From positions 1-64,000 of the forward strand of contig JAIYBC010000048.1 in assembly GCA_027488845.1 (NCBI GenBank): DNA of 64,000 bases, read 5' to 3'. Source of the stretch: Verrucomicrobiales bacterium (lineage in GTDB: Bacteria; Verrucomicrobiota; Verrucomicrobiia; Limisphaerales; UBA9464). Position numbers and translations under genes: made by a program. Under the pieces are notes generated by a model. That model had not been told where the DNA came from and ran no database searches. It saw only the letters and a program-made list of their open reading frames with translations. Positions 36,560-44,913 of this stretch are shown here, in pieces (the stretch's first letter is position 1; each line of letters starts with the position of its first letter).

Positions 36560-38082
36560 GACGCAGCTCCGTGATCTGGTGGTTCCTGGGGGCGGCCGCC
36601 GTCGCCCTGATCGGCATCAGCCGGTCCCAACTCGACCTCGCCAACCGTCGCGACCGCGACCACGCCGAATTGATCCTCAACCTCTCGGCCCGGACACTCG
36701 CCGGCCAGGTCGATCCGCGGAAGCCCGCCTACGACGGGGGATTCGTCGCCCCTTCCGGCGGCCACTTCGGGCGTCCGCTGGTCCTGCTCTACGATCTCGC
36801 AGGTCGCGAGGCCAGCCGCGCCGCAGGCTCGGATCCCGTGCTTCCCTTGAACGCCTCGGCGGCCCGCCTCGTGCCCGCCGGTCTCCTGCGCCCGATGTCG
36901 GGCGAGACCCCGCTGGCACCGGCCCCGCCCACCACGTCCGGGCTCGCCGAGGAACCAGGCCCCAGCAGTCTCGACCACGCGACCGATGTCCTCGGAAGCG
37001 CATGGCTCTCGGAGATGAAGGGAACCGACGGCAGGGACTGGCTCGTCGCCACCGCGCCGGTCCGCTTCCGGGACCCTTCGGGGCGGCTGAACCTCGTCAG
37101 CGCCTGGATCCAAGCCGCCCTTCCCCTGGACGAAGTCCTCCGGGCTTCGCGCGAACGCACGGTCCGCTTCCTTGTCTTCTGGGCGGCCGCCGGTTCCCTG
37201 ACGCTCCTCGCCGCTTTGTGGTCCGTCCGCGGACGCGTTTCGTTGGCGGCGGTCGCCGACGCGGCCGACCGCATGCAGATCGCGAAACTCTCCTCCACCC
37301 GCCTTCCCGAGACCGTGGACGATCCGGAGGCCCTGCGCCTTGTCCGGGCCTTCAACCGCCTGTTCGACCGCGTCGCCGAGATCCATGCCGGCCAGCAGCG
37401 GTTCGTCGCCGACGCCGCCCACGAACTCCGCACGCCCTTGACCATCCTGCGCGGTGAAATCCAGGTGGCCCTGCGCGAACCGGGGAACCATCCGCTCCTG
37501 ATCGACACCCTCAAGAGCAGCCTCGACGAGTCGCTCCATCTCAGCCGGCTCATCGACAGCCTCCTGACCCTCGCCCGTGCCGATGCCGGCACAGGCCTCG
37601 GGAAACGCGAGCAAGTCGATCCCGCGGATCCCATCCGCCGCGTTCTCGAACGTCTAGGGCCGATCGCTGGTGAACGCAGCGTCACCCTGAAGTTCACCGG
37701 CGACGACGAGGGAACGCGCCCGGCTCTATTCGCCGACCCTGCCGCCCTCGAGAGGATCCTCTTCAACCTCACGGAGAACGCGGTGAAACACTCTCCGGCG
37801 GGAAACCCGGTCGAGGTCATCCTTTCGGTCGACGCCGACGAGGTGCGGTTCCAGGTCGTCGACCGCGGCATCGGCATCGCGCCCGAACACCTTCCGAGAA
37901 TCTTCGATCGATTCTACCGCATCGATGCCGCGCGACGCCGGATGGACGGCGGAGCCGGCCTGGGCCTGGCCATCGTGAAGACGCTCGTCGAGGCGCACGG
38001 GGGGGCCGTTTCCGTCGAGAGCGAAGTCGGTACCGGCAGCCGCTTCACGATCGTGCTGCCCCGGAGTACTCGGGAGCCTTAA
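36556..38082 (+). CDS. Membrane sensor histidine kinase
   Basis: The 508-residue kinase has a membrane segment at about 6-24, a periplasmic domain of roughly 170 residues (to about 195) containing a Pro-rich stretch, a second membrane helix at about 200-220, a HAMP-like linker, the DHp box FVADAAHELRTPLT with His289, and a complete ATPase domain (NLTENAVKHS, DRGIGIAPEH, GGAGLGLAIV). The layout is that of CusS-type kinases, with no metal-binding His/Met cluster evident in the sensor domain. It overlaps the regulator gene by 4 nt. The periplasmic domain is not one I recognise, so the signal is open. Confidence 0.93.
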   Translation: MRRSSVIWWFLGAAAVALIGISRSQLDLANRRDRDHAELILNLSARTLAGQVDPRKPAYDGGFVAPSGGHFGRPLVLLYDLAGREASRAAGSDPVLPLNASAARLVPAGLLRPMSGETPLAPAPPTTSGLAEEPGPSSLDHATDVLGSAWLSEMKGTDGRDWLVATAPVRFRDPSGRLNLVSAWIQAALPLDEVLRASRERTVRFLVFWAAAGSLTLLAALWSVRGRVSLAAVADAADRMQIAKLSSTRLPETVDDPEALRLVRAFNRLFDRVAEIHAGQQRFVADAAHELRTPLTILRGEIQVALREPGNHPLLIDTLKSSLDESLHLSRLIDSLLTLARADAGTGLGKREQVDPADPIRRVLERLGPIAGERSVTLKFTGDDEGTRPALFADPAALERILFNLTENAVKHSPAGNPVEVILSVDADEVRFQVVDRGIGIAPEHLPRIFDRFYRIDAARRRMDGGAGLGLAIVKTLVEAHGGAVSVESEVGTGSRFTIVLPRSTREP

Positions 38083-38116
38083 GCCGATTTAAGGTTCGGT
38101 TAACCGGCGTTTAAGG
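38077..38116. promoter_or_regulatory. Four-site phased TTAA array before the 2,172-residue protein gene
   Basis: TTAAG, TTAAG, TTAAC and TTAAG begin at 38079, 38089, 38100 and 38111: spacings of 10, 11 and 11 bp. The first overlaps the kinase stop codon. CCTTAA and TTAAGG at 38077-38094 also form a perfect dyad with a 6-bp gap. The array sits 110-150 bp before the next start codon, where an activator would bind. It matches the two-site array before the regulator gene. Confidence 0.6.
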
Positions 38117-38226
38117 CCGGAAATGGGAGGCTCTTCGCACCGAGTCCGGGGACGCCTCAGACCGACGCCGCCCGAACGACCTGGCGGCATCCCGATCCAG
38201 GGCGGAGACCGGATCGGGACGTCGCC

Positions 38227-41200
38227 ATGAGACTCCTTCCCCTCCGCACCACCGTCGCCGTCCACCTCACCCTGACCGCCGTCGCGGGACTTTGCGCCGC
38301 CGTGATCGCGCAGAATCCGGTCCACCAGGAGGCGGCCTTGGACGGCTCGTCGCTGGACGGGACCCGGGTGGAACGCCCGTCCGAGGCCGCCCGCGCTGGC
38401 AAGCCCCAACCGGACGTCGCGCCGAAGGGAGGAACGGCTCCTGCGCCCTTCTCGATCCGGCCGATCGACCCGATCTTCGGCCGCGAGTTCGTCCAGATCA
38501 CGCAGGACATCGGCCTGGTCGAACCGCCGGCTCCGGGGCGGACGGTGGTCTTCTCGGCCAGCGGACTGCCGCCGGCGGCGACCTTCTCACCGGTCACGGC
38601 GCAGTTCTCCTGGTTGCCGGGCGAATTGGACGGAGACACGAGCCACACGATCACGGTCACCGCGATCGACAACGGCATCCCGCCACAGACCAACTCGACG
38701 ACGTTCGACATCCATGTCGCGGAGGCGAACCGGCTGCCGGTCGCCGCACCGGTCGCCGCCCTGGGCGTCGAGCTGGGGCGGACGCTGGAGCATTCCATCC
38801 TCGTGACCGATGACGACCAGCCGCCACAGTCCATCGGCTTCCGGTTGCTGAGCGGGCCGGCGGGCCTGGACATCTCCCCGACCGGGATCATCACATGGAC
38901 GCCCACGGCGTCGCAGACCGACGAACTCCACTCGGCGTCGGCCGGAGTCGGCGACGGCGTCGGCGAGGTCGTCGTGCCGTTCAGCGTCTACGCGCGTTCC
39001 CAGCCCCAGCCGCCGCAGGCGCCGCCGCCGATCTCCACGGTGCAGTTGGGGCAACGGTTGGCCCTCGCGTGGACCAACCTTCCAGGAAGCTTCGCGGTCC
39101 AGGCCTCGACCAACCTCCTCACTCCGGTCTGGCGCACGCTTCAGGCGCCCACCGCGGCGACCAACGGGCTTCGACTCCTGGCCCTCGACACCACGAACGC
39201 CACCGAGTTCTTCCGCTTGAAGAACCTCGATGGCATCCGCCTCACGGCGGCGACGCCCCGGAACAGCCGGCTGTCGCCGGGAACCCACCTGTTCGTTGAA
39301 CTCGGATTGTCCGGCGGCCCCGCCAACGACGACCTCGTCGAGATCATCGAGCGCGGCGCATTCTCCGAGGTGATCCGCCGGATTCCCGCCTCGCTGCTTG
39401 AGGACGTGGACGGCTCGGTCGGCTTCTTCCTGGACGGCGATTCCCTCCCCGTCCCCCTCGCCACGATCGGCGTCCGACTCGTCGATTCCTCGGGAGCCTC
39501 CCGCGGCCTGTTCGCGTTCGATGTCTCCAACGCCGCCGCCGTCCCCGCCGGAGCGGCGCCTTCGGTCCTGTCGCTGGCATGGGCCGGTCCCACCGGACAG
39601 GTCCGCCGCCCGTCCGACACCAATTCCTTGGCCACTCCCGCCCTGGCGGTGACCGTGTCCGATCCCGACGGCGATCTCATCCGACTGGGCGTGAGAATCA
39701 CCGCACCGGATCGGCAGACCCGTTCATGGGAAAGCACCGTCTCGAATCTCGGGACCGGTCCGACCAACCTCTTCCTCTATCCCACCGAGTTTGGTCCCGG
39801 GAGCGTTCCGGGATTCTGGGAAGCCGAGGTCACCGCGATCGACTCCTCGGGCCGTGCTTCGGCACCGGTGAAATCGGAACTGTTTCTCTCCGCGTCCACG
39901 TTTTCCGAAGCCGCGGAAGCCCCGCGGATCGACTCCTTCTCGCCGCAGCGTGGACCCGCCGGCGCGATCGTGGAGATCCTCACCCGGAACGTTCCGCCGG
40001 CCGATCTCTCCAACGCAGTCGTCCGCATCGGCGGCCGCATCGCCAGGGCGGCGGAAGTGTCCTCGAACGTGTTCCGCGCCATCGTCCCGACGGACACCGA
40101 CGGAGGCTTCATCGAACTGCGGACGCCGCAGGGCCGGACACGCACCCCGACGCGGTTCACGGTGTTGCCCGACGCCGGGATCGAACCCGCGGTGGCGCAC
40201 CTGCTGGCAGGTCAATCCATGCGCTTCGGCATCGACCGCCGGCTCCCGGCCGGTTCTGAGGTGACGTGGTCGCTTGTCGGTCCCGGCTTCCTCTCGACCA
40301 ACGGGATGTTCACGGCTCCAGCCAGCCGTCAACACCGGACCAACGCCACCATACGCGCCACGATCTCCATTGCCGGGACCAACCTCCTCGCCGAAGCCCA
40401 TGCCGCCATCGAACCGGCTCCGTTGAACCGGGGCGCCGCGACCGTCTCCGCCGTCCTCGGCGGGGTGGTCTGGTCCGACGATGCGCTGGCCCGGATCGAG
40501 ATCCCAGCCGGGGCGCTCCCGACGAACAGCACGATCTCCGTCCACCGTCCGAGGCCCGCCGAGATGCCGGCCGCGCCCCAGAACTCCTCGCTCGTCGGCG
40601 CCATCGAGTTCGGCCCCCCGGGCACGGTTTTCTCGCAGCCGGCCACGGTCCTGATCCCGCTCGACCGCTCGCTGGCGCCCGGGACTTCCCTGTCGCTGCG
40701 CGTCTGGAATCCGCAATCCGGACAGTGGCTGGACGAGGGCGTCGTCGCCGCGGTCGAGCCCGACGGACAGAACGCCCGCGCGCTTGTCCGACACTTCACC
40801 CTCTTCGGCCTCTTCGGCGACCCCTGCACCGTCGGCGCGATTCCGGTCCTCGGTTCGATCACGCCCGCCAGCATCCTCGAGGGCGAGGAACGCCCGATCC
40901 TGGTCGAGGGAAGCGGACTTGATGGCGACGTTTCGTTCGATTTGGTCAACGCCGACGGTTCTCCGCTCGAAGGGCTCGGCCATGGACCGTTCGTCCGGGC
41001 ACGCCTCTCGCCCTTCGCCGAGGACGGGACACGCGCGGCCTTCATGCTGGATTGTCCGGTGCTGCCCGGACTTTCGGCGGGCTCCACGAGGACGATGATG
41101 GTCCGGGTGTGGCGGTGCGGCGGGCCCATCGCGAGCCTTCCGCTCACGATCGTGGGCCTGGATGAATTCGACGCCGCACACCACATGGCGGGATTTCCCG

Positions 41201-44200
41201 GGGAACGGACGACCAACCTCTATTCCGAGATCGTCGTGGACCGGGACCTGTTGGGAATCCGCCGCGACGTCGTGGATCTTCACGCGACGCGACGCGTGGT
41301 CATCTCCTCCCGTGTGGACCTCTCGGGAAGGAGGGGCATGGACGCCGAACGGCATGATCCGGGCGTCGCTTTCGGGGGCGACACCCGCCAAGGCGTGAAT
41401 GGCGGGCGCAACGGCCCGGGAGCCGACGCAGTCTTCTCCGCGGTCTACGACCTGCCCGGGAACCGGCTTCGGTTCGGCTTCGGCGGCACGCGCGGGGCGG
41501 ATCTCAACAGCTTCTCCGAGCTCTCCGAAAGGATCGGATGCGTGGGCGGCGACGCGCTGGAATGCTTCGAGGAACTGATCGCGGAACTGGTGAACGACCC
41601 GTTCGACGGATTCGAGGAAGCGCGCCCGAACTTCGAGAGGCTCCTCGCCTCCATTCCGGACGGACGCCGGGGCCATCCCGGACTCTGGCACGGCGCCCCC
41701 GGAGCTTGGTACACGCTCCGGACCAGCGGCGTGGTCAGCTCCAACCCGGGATTCCGGAGGACCTTCGGACCGGGCTCGGGCGGCGGCGGCGGCGGCGCCT
41801 CGGGCCGGATTCTGGGATCCTTCACCTCCACCCTCGGAGGCGGAGCCGGCGGCGAAGGCGGGGGTGCGATCCGCTTCCTCTCAGCCCGTGACTTGGTCTT
41901 CACGGGATCCATCCGGGCCAACGGCGGTGACGGCGGGTCGGGAAGCACGGACCGGTTCGGCTTCTCGGGCGGCGGAGGGGGCGGAGGGGGCGGCGGCGCG
42001 GTCCGACTTGTCGCAGGCAGGAACGTGACCACGTCGCCCACGGCCACCATCGAGACCCGCGGCGGATTCTCCGGTCAGGGCGGGTTCGCCACGTTTGTCC
42101 GCAGCATCGGATTCGGGCTGATGATCGAGATGCCCTACGCGGAACCGACGGAGCCGGCCTCGGGCATGGCAGTCATGGAAGGCTCGCCCTTCCCCGAGGA
42201 GCAGTTCGGCAACCAGATAACCGGCTTCAACGTCCTCTCCGTCTTCACCCGGCGCGATCCGGACCTTTTCCTGCGCGATCCCGCCGGCAACGTGGGGCTC
42301 AACCCGGACCGTCCCTACATCGTCGTCCGCCGGGCCGACGGTTCGGCTTCGCGGCGCTGCTACCTCCACACCGTCGGCGAGCGGTTCCGGGTGAACCTCG
42401 TTCTCTTCCCGGGCGCCAACGTCGTCGAGATCGGTGATCCGGGGGAGGAACTCCGCCATCGCCACATCGTCTGCCTGAGCGGCATCGACACCGACGGCGA
42501 CGGCCTGTCCAACCAGGACGAACTGGCCCTCGGCTCGGACCCCAACTCGGCCGACACCGACGGCGACGGCGTGGCCGACATCGACGAGGTGGCCACGGGA
42601 ACCTCGCCCACAACCGCGGACACGGACGGCGATCTCCTTCCCGACGTGGACGAAGCCCGGCTCGGCAGTCTTGCAACCGATCCGGACACGGATGGTGATG
42701 GGCTGTGGGACAGCCTCGAGCACTACCTCGGCCGGTCACCGGTGCTGGGAGGCCGCAGCGATTTCCAATACGCCGAGGGCGACATCTTCACGGTGGTCAC
42801 GAACCGGCAGGGCGAACGGCTTCTCGCCCTGCTGGATCCGTTCTCTGGACGGCTGGGAGCCATCGGCCGCCTTCCCGGCAACCGGGGCGACGGCATCACC
42901 TTCGACCATCGCGGGACGCTCTACCTCGCCCAGGGGACGGAATTGTTCGAATGGGCGGGATCGGTCCCGGCGGAACGGCCCGACGTTCCCAACCGCGGCG
43001 GAGGATGGAGACTCCTTGCGGCTTCGTCCGGCTCGTCCCCCGGGAGTTCGGGCGGCAACATCGTCGGCCTCGGTGCTGCGGTCGGCGGCAGTTCCCCGCC
43101 GGTGCCGGGTCGGATCCGGGACATGAGAAGCATCGTTTCGAACGACGGGTCTCTCATGTTCTCCAAACTGGGGGACATCCGATCGCAGAACGCCCTCGGG
43201 GGGTTCACCCTGCCCATCGCGGCCGGGCCGTTGACCTTCGACCGGTCTCCACACGGATTCCGGCGAATCCATGGAGTCGCCACCGCGGGAGGAATCAACG
43301 GGAACACCTTCCACCTGGCGGGCGACAACCGGATCGAGACCAACTTCGTTCCCGCGTTCGTTCCCGGAAACGGCGTGGGCCAACCGGTCAAGGCCCTCGC
43401 CTTCGGGCATCCGACGGGCTACTTCGCGCTGCTCGGTTCCGCCGGCGACGACGTGGTGCAGCAGATCAGACCCTTCGCCAGCGGAACCAGCGGACCGGCC
43501 TTCCCGCTCGGCCGTGCGGACGGACTGGCGATGCTGCACCTGAACACCAACGACTTCATCGCCACCACGGCGACGAAGGAGGTCCTCCGGATCACCCTGG
43601 ATGCGGCGCAGGCGACGATGACGGTCACGCCCCTGTCCTCGACGGTCGCGCCCTGCCATCTCCTGGCGCGTGTGCCGTGCGTGGACGGCTGCTTCAACCC
43701 GAACCGGGTCTCCTCCGCCGGACCGCTCGGTCCGACCTTCACGACGGCCGGGATCCGCAACGGCGACTTCAACGGGGACGGCGTCCAGGACCTCGTGGTC
43801 GTCGGCATTTCCACGAACACGGCGCGCGTCAACATCCTCCATGGCGACGGCACGGGGCGGTTCACCAATGCCATCGACCACGTCCTCGGGCCCGGCTCGA
43901 TCGGTTCCTCCGGCAAGGTGGAACTGGCACGGGTCGATGCCGACAACCGTGACGACCTTGTCGTCTCTTGGACGACTGCCACCGGGTCCGGCCGCATCTC
44001 CGTCCTGCCCGGGACGGCCGACGGCCGGTTCGCGCCGCCGGGGCCGCCGCTCGTCACGGGGAACACCTCGGACTTCGCCGCGGGGGCATTCAACGGCTCC
44101 GCGACGGACGACCTGGTCTTGGCCGGCAACAACGTCACGCTGGTCCCGGGAACCGCCGTCGGGACCTTCGACCTCGCCTCCGCGCAGCCGTTGCTGCCCG

Positions 44201-44745
44201 CCAACCGCGCCAACCTCCACGTGGCCCTCGGCGACATCGACGGCGACGGCGTGAACGACCTGGTCCGCGTCGGGCAGTCGATCGCGACCCACCTCGGTGG
44301 CGCCACGACGGCAGGCTGGCAATCGGTCTCCGGATTCGGCGGCGGCGACGTGCTCGAGTTCGGCGACTGGGAAGGAAACGGCACGCGGGACCTGTTCTTC
44401 AGCGGCTACAGCGGATTCGTGACGGTGGTTCCCGGCAACGGGAACGGGACGTTCGCCCCCGCGGTCAGCGTCTACTCCGGGCAGCTCTACGGGAGCTCTC
44501 CCAAGTTCGCCGTCGGCGACCTCGACCTGGACGGCCGCAGCGATGTGGTCATGCCCGATCCCCTGCGGCCGCGCGCCCTGGTCCTGACGACGGTCCGCCC
44601 CGCCGCGGGCTTCGGGGTGCTGACGGAACTCCCCCTCGGGCTCATCCCGGTCGCCGCCCGCATCTTCGACACGAACGGCGACGGCCTACCGGACGTGGTC
44701 CTGATCTCAAACGCGGGCGTCATCGAAGTCGTGTTGGGCCGCTGA
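38227..44745 (+). CDS. Giant secreted mosaic protein (Ig, IPT, TSP3, FG-GAP modules)
   Basis: The 2,172-residue product has a signal peptide (1-28, ending AVIAQ). Modules in order: cadherin/putative-Ig domains at about 77-170 and 172-258; an 'ASTNLLTPVWRTL...TEFFRL' module at about 287-335; an IPT/TIG domain (SFSPQRGPAGAIVEI) at about 565-646; a ZU5-like segment at about 745-864; Gly-rich runs at about 1181-1280; four thrombospondin-3 type calcium loops (DTDGDGLSNQDE, DTDGDGVADIDE, DTDGDLLPDVDE, DTDGDGLWDSLE) at about 1421-1498; a propeller-like region about 1513-1818; and at least six FG-GAP/VCBS units (for example NGDFNGDGVQDLVVVG, GDIDGDGVNDLVRVG) at about 1844-2160. It is probably calcium-binding and cell-surface or secreted. 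Phased half-sites upstream suggest control by the adjacent two-component pair. Confidence 0.85.
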   Translation: MRLLPLRTTVAVHLTLTAVAGLCAAVIAQNPVHQEAALDGSSLDGTRVERPSEAARAGKPQPDVAPKGGTAPAPFSIRPIDPIFGREFVQITQDIGLVEPPAPGRTVVFSASGLPPAATFSPVTAQFSWLPGELDGDTSHTITVTAIDNGIPPQTNSTTFDIHVAEANRLPVAAPVAALGVELGRTLEHSILVTDDDQPPQSIGFRLLSGPAGLDISPTGIITWTPTASQTDELHSASAGVGDGVGEVVVPFSVYARSQPQPPQAPPPISTVQLGQRLALAWTNLPGSFAVQASTNLLTPVWRTLQAPTAATNGLRLLALDTTNATEFFRLKNLDGIRLTAATPRNSRLSPGTHLFVELGLSGGPANDDLVEIIERGAFSEVIRRIPASLLEDVDGSVGFFLDGDSLPVPLATIGVRLVDSSGASRGLFAFDVSNAAAVPAGAAPSVLSLAWAGPTGQVRRPSDTNSLATPALAVTVSDPDGDLIRLGVRITAPDRQTRSWESTVSNLGTGPTNLFLYPTEFGPGSVPGFWEAEVTAIDSSGRASAPVKSELFLSASTFSEAAEAPRIDSFSPQRGPAGAIVEILTRNVPPADLSNAVVRIGGRIARAAEVSSNVFRAIVPTDTDGGFIELRTPQGRTRTPTRFTVLPDAGIEPAVAHLLAGQSMRFGIDRRLPAGSEVTWSLVGPGFLSTNGMFTAPASRQHRTNATIRATISIAGTNLLAEAHAAIEPAPLNRGAATVSAVLGGVVWSDDALARIEIPAGALPTNSTISVHRPRPAEMPAAPQNSSLVGAIEFGPPGTVFSQPATVLIPLDRSLAPGTSLSLRVWNPQSGQWLDEGVVAAVEPDGQNARALVRHFTLFGLFGDPCTVGAIPVLGSITPASILEGEERPILVEGSGLDGDVSFDLVNADGSPLEGLGHGPFVRARLSPFAEDGTRAAFMLDCPVLPGLSAGSTRTMMVRVWRCGGPIASLPLTIVGLDEFDAAHHMAGFPGERTTNLYSEIVVDRDLLGIRRDVVDLHATRRVVISSRVDLSGRRGMDAERHDPGVAFGGDTRQGVNGGRNGPGADAVFSAVYDLPGNRLRFGFGGTRGADLNSFSELSERIGCVGGDALECFEELIAELVNDPFDGFEEARPNFERLLASIPDGRRGHPGLWHGAPGAWYTLRTSGVVSSNPGFRRTFGPGSGGGGGGASGRILGSFTSTLGGGAGGEGGGAIRFLSARDLVFTGSIRANGGDGGSGSTDRFGFSGGGGGGGGGGAVRLVAGRNVTTSPTATIETRGGFSGQGGFATFVRSIGFGLMIEMPYAEPTEPASGMAVMEGSPFPEEQFGNQITGFNVLSVFTRRDPDLFLRDPAGNVGLNPDRPYIVVRRADGSASRRCYLHTVGERFRVNLVLFPGANVVEIGDPGEELRHRHIVCLSGIDTDGDGLSNQDELALGSDPNSADTDGDGVADIDEVATGTSPTTADTDGDLLPDVDEARLGSLATDPDTDGDGLWDSLEHYLGRSPVLGGRSDFQYAEGDIFTVVTNRQGERLLALLDPFSGRLGAIGRLPGNRGDGITFDHRGTLYLAQGTELFEWAGSVPAERPDVPNRGGGWRLLAASSGSSPGSSGGNIVGLGAAVGGSSPPVPGRIRDMRSIVSNDGSLMFSKLGDIRSQNALGGFTLPIAAGPLTFDRSPHGFRRIHGVATAGGINGNTFHLAGDNRIETNFVPAFVPGNGVGQPVKALAFGHPTGYFALLGSAGDDVVQQIRPFASGTSGPAFPLGRADGLAMLHLNTNDFIATTATKEVLRITLDAAQATMTVTPLSSTVAPCHLLARVPCVDGCFNPNRVSSAGPLGPTFTTAGIRNGDFNGDGVQDLVVVGISTNTARVNILHGDGTGRFTNAIDHVLGPGSIGSSGKVELARVDADNRDDLVVSWTTATGSGRISVLPGTADGRFAPPGPPLVTGNTSDFAAGAFNGSATDDLVLAGNNVTLVPGTAVGTFDLASAQPLLPANRANLHVALGDIDGDGVNDLVRVGQSIATHLGGATTAGWQSVSGFGGGDVLEFGDWEGNGTRDLFFSGYSGFVTVVPGNGNGTFAPAVSVYSGQLYGSSPKFAVGDLDLDGRSDVVMPDPLRPRALVLTTVRPAAGFGVLTELPLGLIPVAARIFDTNGDGLPDVVLISNAGVIEVVLGR

Positions 44746-44750
44746 ATGGA

Positions 44751-44812
44751 CCCGTCCGCTCCAGGCTTGGCACCCTTGGTCGCGAATCCCAAGGAACGGC
44801 GCCCTGGACGGG
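44751..44812. repeat. Structured element with half copy of the REP-like core
   Basis: The core TTGGCACCCTTGGT (44767-44780) is identical to 34150-34163, but the second arm differs. Locally it folds by itself: CCCGT (44751-44755) with ACGGG (44808-44812), CCAGG (44761-44765) with CCTGG (44803-44807), and CCTTGG (44774-44779) with CCAAGG (44789-44794). It begins 6 nt after the giant gene stop codon and could end its transcript. Confidence 0.5.
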
Positions 44813-44913
44813 ATGCTGCGACTCAAGCCATGACGGGACCGCCGCCCTGGCGGCCGCGGCGCCACGCTCTCCGACATTGAGCCCTCCGTCGTGCCGAGGA
44901 TAGCCTACGGGGC

